A stretch of DNA of 11,009 bases from an uncultured Gemmatimonadota bacterium. Its GTDB lineage: Bacteria > Gemmatimonadota > Gemmatimonadetes > Gemmatimonadales > GWC2-71-9. The notes beneath the pieces were generated by a model. It searched no databases and was not told where the DNA came from. It worked only from the letters and a program-made list of their open reading frames with translations. The DNA is taken from positions 1 to 11,009 of the forward strand of contig CALGOK010000175.1 in NCBI GenBank assembly GCA_937961295.1, given 5' to 3'. This document shows, in pieces, positions 7,916 to 11,009 of the stretch (position 1 is the stretch's first letter; each line of letters begins with the position of its first letter). A program made the translations under genes and the position numbers.

Positions 7916-9328
7916 TCAGCGCGCGGAGACGATCGCCCGCTGGCCGCCGATCAGTTCGACCGCGAGGCCGCGCCGCTCGAGCCGGGCGATGATCGCCGCC
8001 TGGTCCGCCGCGTGGGCCGGGATCCCGGCGAACGGCAGCCACAGCCAGCGCAGCGACGGCGCATAGGCGATCATCGAGCCGCGGAAGTCGGGAACATCCA
8101 CCGGTTCGAGCCAGAGCGAGTCGTTGCCGACCCGGATCCAGCGCGGCGAGTTCACCAGGGTGATGCCCTTCAGGCCGCCGTTGATCCGGGCCAGCGTGGC
8201 GGCGGCTCCTGGTGCCGCGTGCACCGGCAGGTCGCGACCGGTGAACCACGGCACGCCGCCATTGCCGGTCCAGACGTTGGTCGCGAGCGCCCCCGCGATC
8301 GGCGCGCCGCCGCCGTGGCGGCCGAGCCAGTCGGCCAAGAGCTGCATCGCCCCCGTGGCCTGCGCGGCCTCGATCACCAGCCAGCGGCCGCCGATGCGGA
8401 CGGCACCCGCGCTGCCGGTGAGCGGTGGCATCACCGCGAACGCGTCGCGATCCACGCGCGCCAGGCCATCGAGTGGGGCATCCCACATCGCGCGCCGCTC
8501 GGTGGCGAGGTACGCTGCCGCCAGCGAGTCGCTCACCGCGAACGAGTCGGCCGGCGCCTCGGCGCTGATGGTGGCCTGCAGCACGGTCATCCGCTTGTAC
8601 GGCTTGCCCACGCGTCGCACGTCGCGCTGCCGGGGGAGCAGCACGCCAGGGGCGACGGGGGCCCAGTTGGAGTACCAGAACTCCACCTCGTGCACCGCCC
8701 ACGGGGCGAGACCGAAGTCGTCGGTTGCGTCGGCGCGGAAGCGCACCAGGCGGGGGAGCGCATCGCTCCGGCGGATGAAGGTTTCCGACGGCCAGCCGTC
8801 GAGCGTGGCGGCGAGGCGGGCGTGCGGCTCGCCGTCGATGGTGGTGTCGGGGCGAGCGGCGAGATCGGGCGCCTCACGCAGGCCGAGGAGCAGCCGCTCC
8901 GGCGCGAAGGCGAACAGCTCCCGGCGTTCCTGCACGTAGGCGCGGTTGAGCGGCCCCCACGTCGGGTCGGCGCCGGCGCCGCGGCGCACCTGGCGGATCG
9001 CGATGGTGTCGCGCACCACATCGACCGTGCCGACCACATTGCTCAGCGGATTGAAGTAGCGGGTGTTGCGCCACGCCGGCGTCCGATAGTCGCGGAGTTC
9101 CACGTTGTGCTCGTACGACGGCATGTCGGTGAACGGCGCCTCGGCGAACGAGGTGCGCAGCCACTGGGTGATCAAGTCGAGCCGCACGCTGGCCACGGCG
9201 CGGAGCTGCGCCTCGCCGCCCATGCGGGTGATGCCGCGGTCGAGGAGGGCGGCGGGCGTCTCGGCGCGGGGCGCTTGGGCGGCGAGGGTCGCGGGCAGGG
9301 CAAGCAGGAGCAGGGAAAACGATCGCAT
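7916..9328 (-). CDS. Secreted protein with degenerate metallo-beta-lactamase-like C-terminal half
   Basis: 470 residues starting with a signal peptide (residues 1-18, MRSFSLLLLALPATLAAQ), so exported. The N-terminal half has a GG-containing segment (LDRGITRMGGEAQLRAVASV, 29-48) and beta-rich sequence resembling proteins that place a LolA-like domain before a metallo-beta-lactamase (MBL) domain. From about 310 the order of elements suits an MBL fold (GGRWLVIEA, then a helix, then ALATNVWTGNGGVPWF, later GSMIAYAPSLRWLWLPFAG). The usual HxHxDH metal site at 350-356 reads TNVWTGN, and the later ligand position (LPFAG, 431-435) has no Asp. It is thus either a non-catalytic MBL relative or another fold that resembles it. 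The ATG at 9328 was preferred over an upstream in-frame start at 9538 because the signal peptide begins here. No good ribosome binding site or -10 box is visible. Confidence 0.75.
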   Translation of the reverse strand: MRSFSLLLLALPATLAAQAPRAETPAALLDRGITRMGGEAQLRAVASVRLDLITQWLRTSFAEAPFTDMPSYEHNVELRDYRTPAWRNTRYFNPLSNVVGTVDVVRDTIAIRQVRRGAGADPTWGPLNRAYVQERRELFAFAPERLLLGLREAPDLAARPDTTIDGEPHARLAATLDGWPSETFIRRSDALPRLVRFRADATDDFGLAPWAVHEVEFWYSNWAPVAPGVLLPRQRDVRRVGKPYKRMTVLQATISAEAPADSFAVSDSLAAAYLATERRAMWDAPLDGLARVDRDAFAVMPPLTGSAGAVRIGGRWLVIEAAQATGAMQLLADWLGRHGGGAPIAGALATNVWTGNGGVPWFTGRDLPVHAAPGAAATLARINGGLKGITLVNSPRWIRVGNDSLWLEPVDVPDFRGSMIAYAPSLRWLWLPFAGIPAHAADQAAIIARLERRGLAVELIGGQRAIVSAR

Positions 9329-9522
9329 CAGGGGCTTTCGGGTCGGGAATGAGGCGTGGTGGTGCGGACGACGTGCAGAGTGACGGTGGGGCGTGGCTTC
9401 GGGTTTCGCGCGGTGGGGCGGACCGCGGTTGGGCGGGGCGAACCGGCTCCGGACCGCCCGGACGCGGGCGATCCGGTCACCCCTCGCTTGCTGCCCCCCC
9501 CGACAGCCCGTAGCTTCGCGGG
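9329..9522. other. Divergent intergenic region
   Basis: 194 bp between two genes transcribed away from each other. The plus-strand promoter of the SDR gene is at its right end. Three copies of CGGTKGGGCG (K = G or T) occur at 9384-9393, 9411-9420 and 9426-9435, a possible but unproven operator. TANNNT boxes for the minus-strand gene are absent, because the only TA step in the region belongs to the SDR promoter. Confidence 0.5.
9488..9516 (+). promoter_or_regulatory. Promoter of the SDR gene, leaderless arrangement
   Basis: TTGCTG (9488-9493), a 17-nt spacer and TAGCTT (9511-9516) form a sigma-70-type promoter. The ATG at 9523 follows the -10 box after exactly 6 nt, with no Shine-Dalgarno, so the transcript would start at the initiation codon. 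Confidence 0.6.
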
Positions 9523-10392
9523 ATGCCTCCGACACCACCCGGCCGCCCGGAACCCTGGGCCGCCGCGTTTTCGGCGTCCGCTCCCACCGGGCCCGGCACT
9601 GCCACGGCCACCCAGCCGGCGCCGATCGAGCCCGGCTTCGCCGGCAAGGTCGCCGTCATCACCGGCGGCGCCACCGGGCTCGGCCGCGCCATGGTGCACG
9701 AGTTCGGCCGGCTCGGCTGCCGCGTCGCGTTCTGCTGGGTGCCGATGCCGGGCCGCGACATCGAATCGATGGCGCTGCTCACCGAGGCGGCGCTCGGCCA
9801 CGGCGGTGCCGAGGCGCATTCGTGCCGCTGCGACGTGCGCCGGCGCGACGAGGTGGAGCGGTTCATCGGCGACGTGATCGAGCGCTGGGGGGCGGTGCAT
9901 TTCCTCGTCAACAATGCGGGGATCGCGCACGACGGCGCGCTGTGGCGGATGAGCGAGGCGCACTGGCAGGATGTGCTCGACACCAACGTGACCGGCGCGT
10001 TCCACACCATCGCCGCGTGCGCGCCGCACTTCCGCACGCAGCACTGGGGGAAGGTGGTGAACATCTCCGCCCACCAGGCCGATCGTCCCGGCTTCGGGGT
10101 GGCCAACTACGCCGCGAGCAAGGCCGCGCTCGAGGCGCTCACCCGCGCGGCCGCGGTGGAGTTCGGGCCGAGCAACGTGAACGTCAACGCGGTGGCGCCA
10201 GGGTTCGTGCACACCGAGCGGCTTGACCAGCTTCCTGCCAACGTCATCGAGCGCGCCCGCAAGCGCGCGGTGCTCGGCCGCCTCGCCGAGCCGGAGGACA
10301 TCGCCAGCGTGGTGAGCTTCCTCTGTTCCGATCCCGCGCGGCACATCACCGGCCAGACGATCGTCGTGGACGGGGGCCTCTCGCTCGAATAG
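9523..10392 (+). CDS. Short-chain dehydrogenase/reductase, FabG-like, with N-terminal extension
   Basis: 289-residue cytoplasmic NAD(P)H-dependent oxidoreductase of the classical SDR type, most like 3-oxoacyl-ACP reductase or acetoacetyl-CoA reductase. Rossmann motif TGGATGLG at 47-54, NNAG at 130-133, Asn N155 in TNVTGAF, YAASK at 196-200 (Tyr196, Lys200), and the C-terminal DGG near 283-285. The second strand ends in AFCW without an acidic residue, which favours NADP(H). The residue 13 before Tyr196, normally the catalytic Ser, is Ala183; Ser182 is one place off. Residues 1-38 are a Pro/Ala/Thr-rich extension absent from FabG. The ATG is supported by a leaderless promoter, and no later in-frame ATG or GTG precedes the Rossmann motif. 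The stop TAG lies inside the -10 box of the next gene. Confidence 0.9.
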   Translation: MPPTPPGRPEPWAAAFSASAPTGPGTATATQPAPIEPGFAGKVAVITGGATGLGRAMVHEFGRLGCRVAFCWVPMPGRDIESMALLTEAALGHGGAEAHSCRCDVRRRDEVERFIGDVIERWGAVHFLVNNAGIAHDGALWRMSEAHWQDVLDTNVTGAFHTIAACAPHFRTQHWGKVVNISAHQADRPGFGVANYAASKAALEALTRAAAVEFGPSNVNVNAVAPGFVHTERLDQLPANVIERARKRAVLGRLAEPEDIASVVSFLCSDPARHITGQTIVVDGGLSLE

Positions 10393-10395
10393 GTT
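10367..10395 (+). promoter_or_regulatory. Promoter of the last gene, overlapping the SDR stop codon
   Basis: TGGACG (10367-10372, four of six bases of the -35 consensus), a 17-nt spacer and TAGGTT (10390-10395), then 7 nt to the GTG at 10403. The first three bases of the -10 box are the SDR stop codon TAG. This gives the last gene possible transcription of its own, in addition to readthrough from the SDR promoter. Confidence 0.45.
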
Positions 10396-10402
10396 TCGGC
10401 GC

Positions 10403-11009
10403 GTGAAGCGCCCCATCGCCGTCCTCGCTCTGTGTGCCGTCTTCGGCAGTGCCTGCGCCCCCGCGGCCGCCACCGCCCAGGACCAGCCCGAGCCCGCTCC
10501 CGCCCTCGCCCTGGCCGCGATGGCCGGCCAGCGCGTCCCGGTCCTCCCGATCACCCTGCTGATGGCCGATGCCCCGGCCGACGAGTTCCTCCCGGCCGAC
10601 CGGGTGGCCCGGCTCCACTGGGCCGACTCGCTGGTGGCGGAGGTGCTGCTGGGGCGCGGCCCCGAGGTGACGTGGGTGCTCCCCGAGGAGCTGCGCCGCG
10701 CGGCGCGGCGGGCCCCCGGCACGGTGACCGATCCCGACCGCATGGGGCAGGCGCTGATGCGCGCGTCGGGAATCGAGCGCGTGCCCGATCCGCTCCGCGG
10801 CTACCTGCGCGGCCTCACCGCGATGACCGATTCGCGGCTGGTGTTCATCCCGGCGGCGGTGCGACTCGCCCCCGACACCACCGGCGGCGTGCGCGCCGAG
10901 GTGTCGCTGGTTGTGGCCGACTCGCGCAACGGCGCGGTGGTGTATCGCAGCCGACCCGCGGCGGTGGGCCCCACCGCCGCCGCGGCGCTCACCGCCGCGA
11001 TCGTCCAGC
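10403..11009 (+). CDS. Secreted or lipoprotein-like hypothetical protein, 5' part
   Basis: The frame opens with GTG at 10403 and runs to the window end with no stop, giving 202 visible residues. The N-terminus MKRPIAVLALCAVFGSAC is a signal sequence. Cys18 after GSA could be a weak lipobox, or signal peptidase I could cut after ATAQ at about residue 26. The mature part alternates short beta and alpha stretches, for example TWVLPEELRRAARRAPGTV at about 90-108 and SRLVFIPAAVRL at about 143-154. I do not recognise a family. It begins 10 nt after the SDR stop, so an operon is possible, although a promoter is also visible. Confidence 0.75.
   Translation, partial: MKRPIAVLALCAVFGSACAPAAATAQDQPEPAPALALAAMAGQRVPVLPITLLMADAPADEFLPADRVARLHWADSLVAEVLLGRGPEVTWVLPEELRRAARRAPGTVTDPDRMGQALMRASGIERVPDPLRGYLRGLTAMTDSRLVFIPAAVRLAPDTTGGVRAEVSLVVADSRNGAVVYRSRPAAVGPTAAAALTAAIVQ

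Noticed and set aside
5318..9352. Very long plus-strand open frame (about 1340 codons) opposite cstA, the amidohydrolase and the MBL-like gene
   Set aside because: It runs through three minus-strand genes with recognisable motifs or signal peptides and through the repeat cluster. Its product is low-complexity Arg/His/Gly/Glu-rich sequence.
9329..9538. Longer N-terminus for the MBL-like protein
   Set aside because: The 70 added residues are Arg/His/Pro-rich and would bury a clear signal peptide that begins at 9328. They would also overlap the SDR start.

Overview
The window is very GC-rich (roughly 70% or more by eye), with strong G/C third codon positions, and densely coding. Gene content (type III glutamine synthetase, CstA with a YbdD-type partner, a secreted amidohydrolase, a lipoprotein-like protein) and the sequence style (leaderless-looking promoters, intergenic palindromic repeats) suggest a free-living aerobic heterotroph. 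A Gemmatimonadota-like bacterium is my best guess, but this is inference from resemblance and no marker gene is present.

Layout. Bases 1-245 are the 3' end of an unrecognised plus-strand gene. An MFS transporter follows (275-1438), ending in an AT-rich 100-bp island that contains a good rho-independent terminator. After a seven-copy heptamer array and a short perfect hairpin comes glnN, type III glutamine synthetase (1704-3782). Its frame is closed by an in-frame TAG 20 sense codons before the C-terminus expected for the family. Bases 3842-4079 form a dense block of inverted and dispersed repeats between converging genes. The minus strand then carries ybdD (4328-4080), overlapping cstA (6331-4325) by ATGA, followed upstream by a secreted amidohydrolase (7852-6458) and a secreted protein with a degenerate metallo-beta-lactamase-like C-terminal half (9328-7916). 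A divergent region of about 190 bp leads to a plus-strand short-chain dehydrogenase (9523-10392) and the start of a secreted or lipoprotein-like protein (10403 to the window end).

How the genes fit together. cstA and ybdD are an established pair for pyruvate or peptide-associated carbon uptake, and glnN assimilates ammonium, so the centre of the window is carbon and nitrogen scavenging. The amidohydrolase and its upstream neighbour are probably co-transcribed envelope or secreted proteins of unknown substrate. I do not see a defence system, phage, CRISPR array, tRNA or rRNA.

The most interesting signals are small: (i) the amber codon in glnN; (ii) a 27-bp palindromic element present five times, whose stem positions change in a compensatory way; (iii) a shared TAGNTT box 6-7 nt before three start codons, suggesting leaderless transcripts; (iv) two proteins whose expected catalytic residues are replaced.
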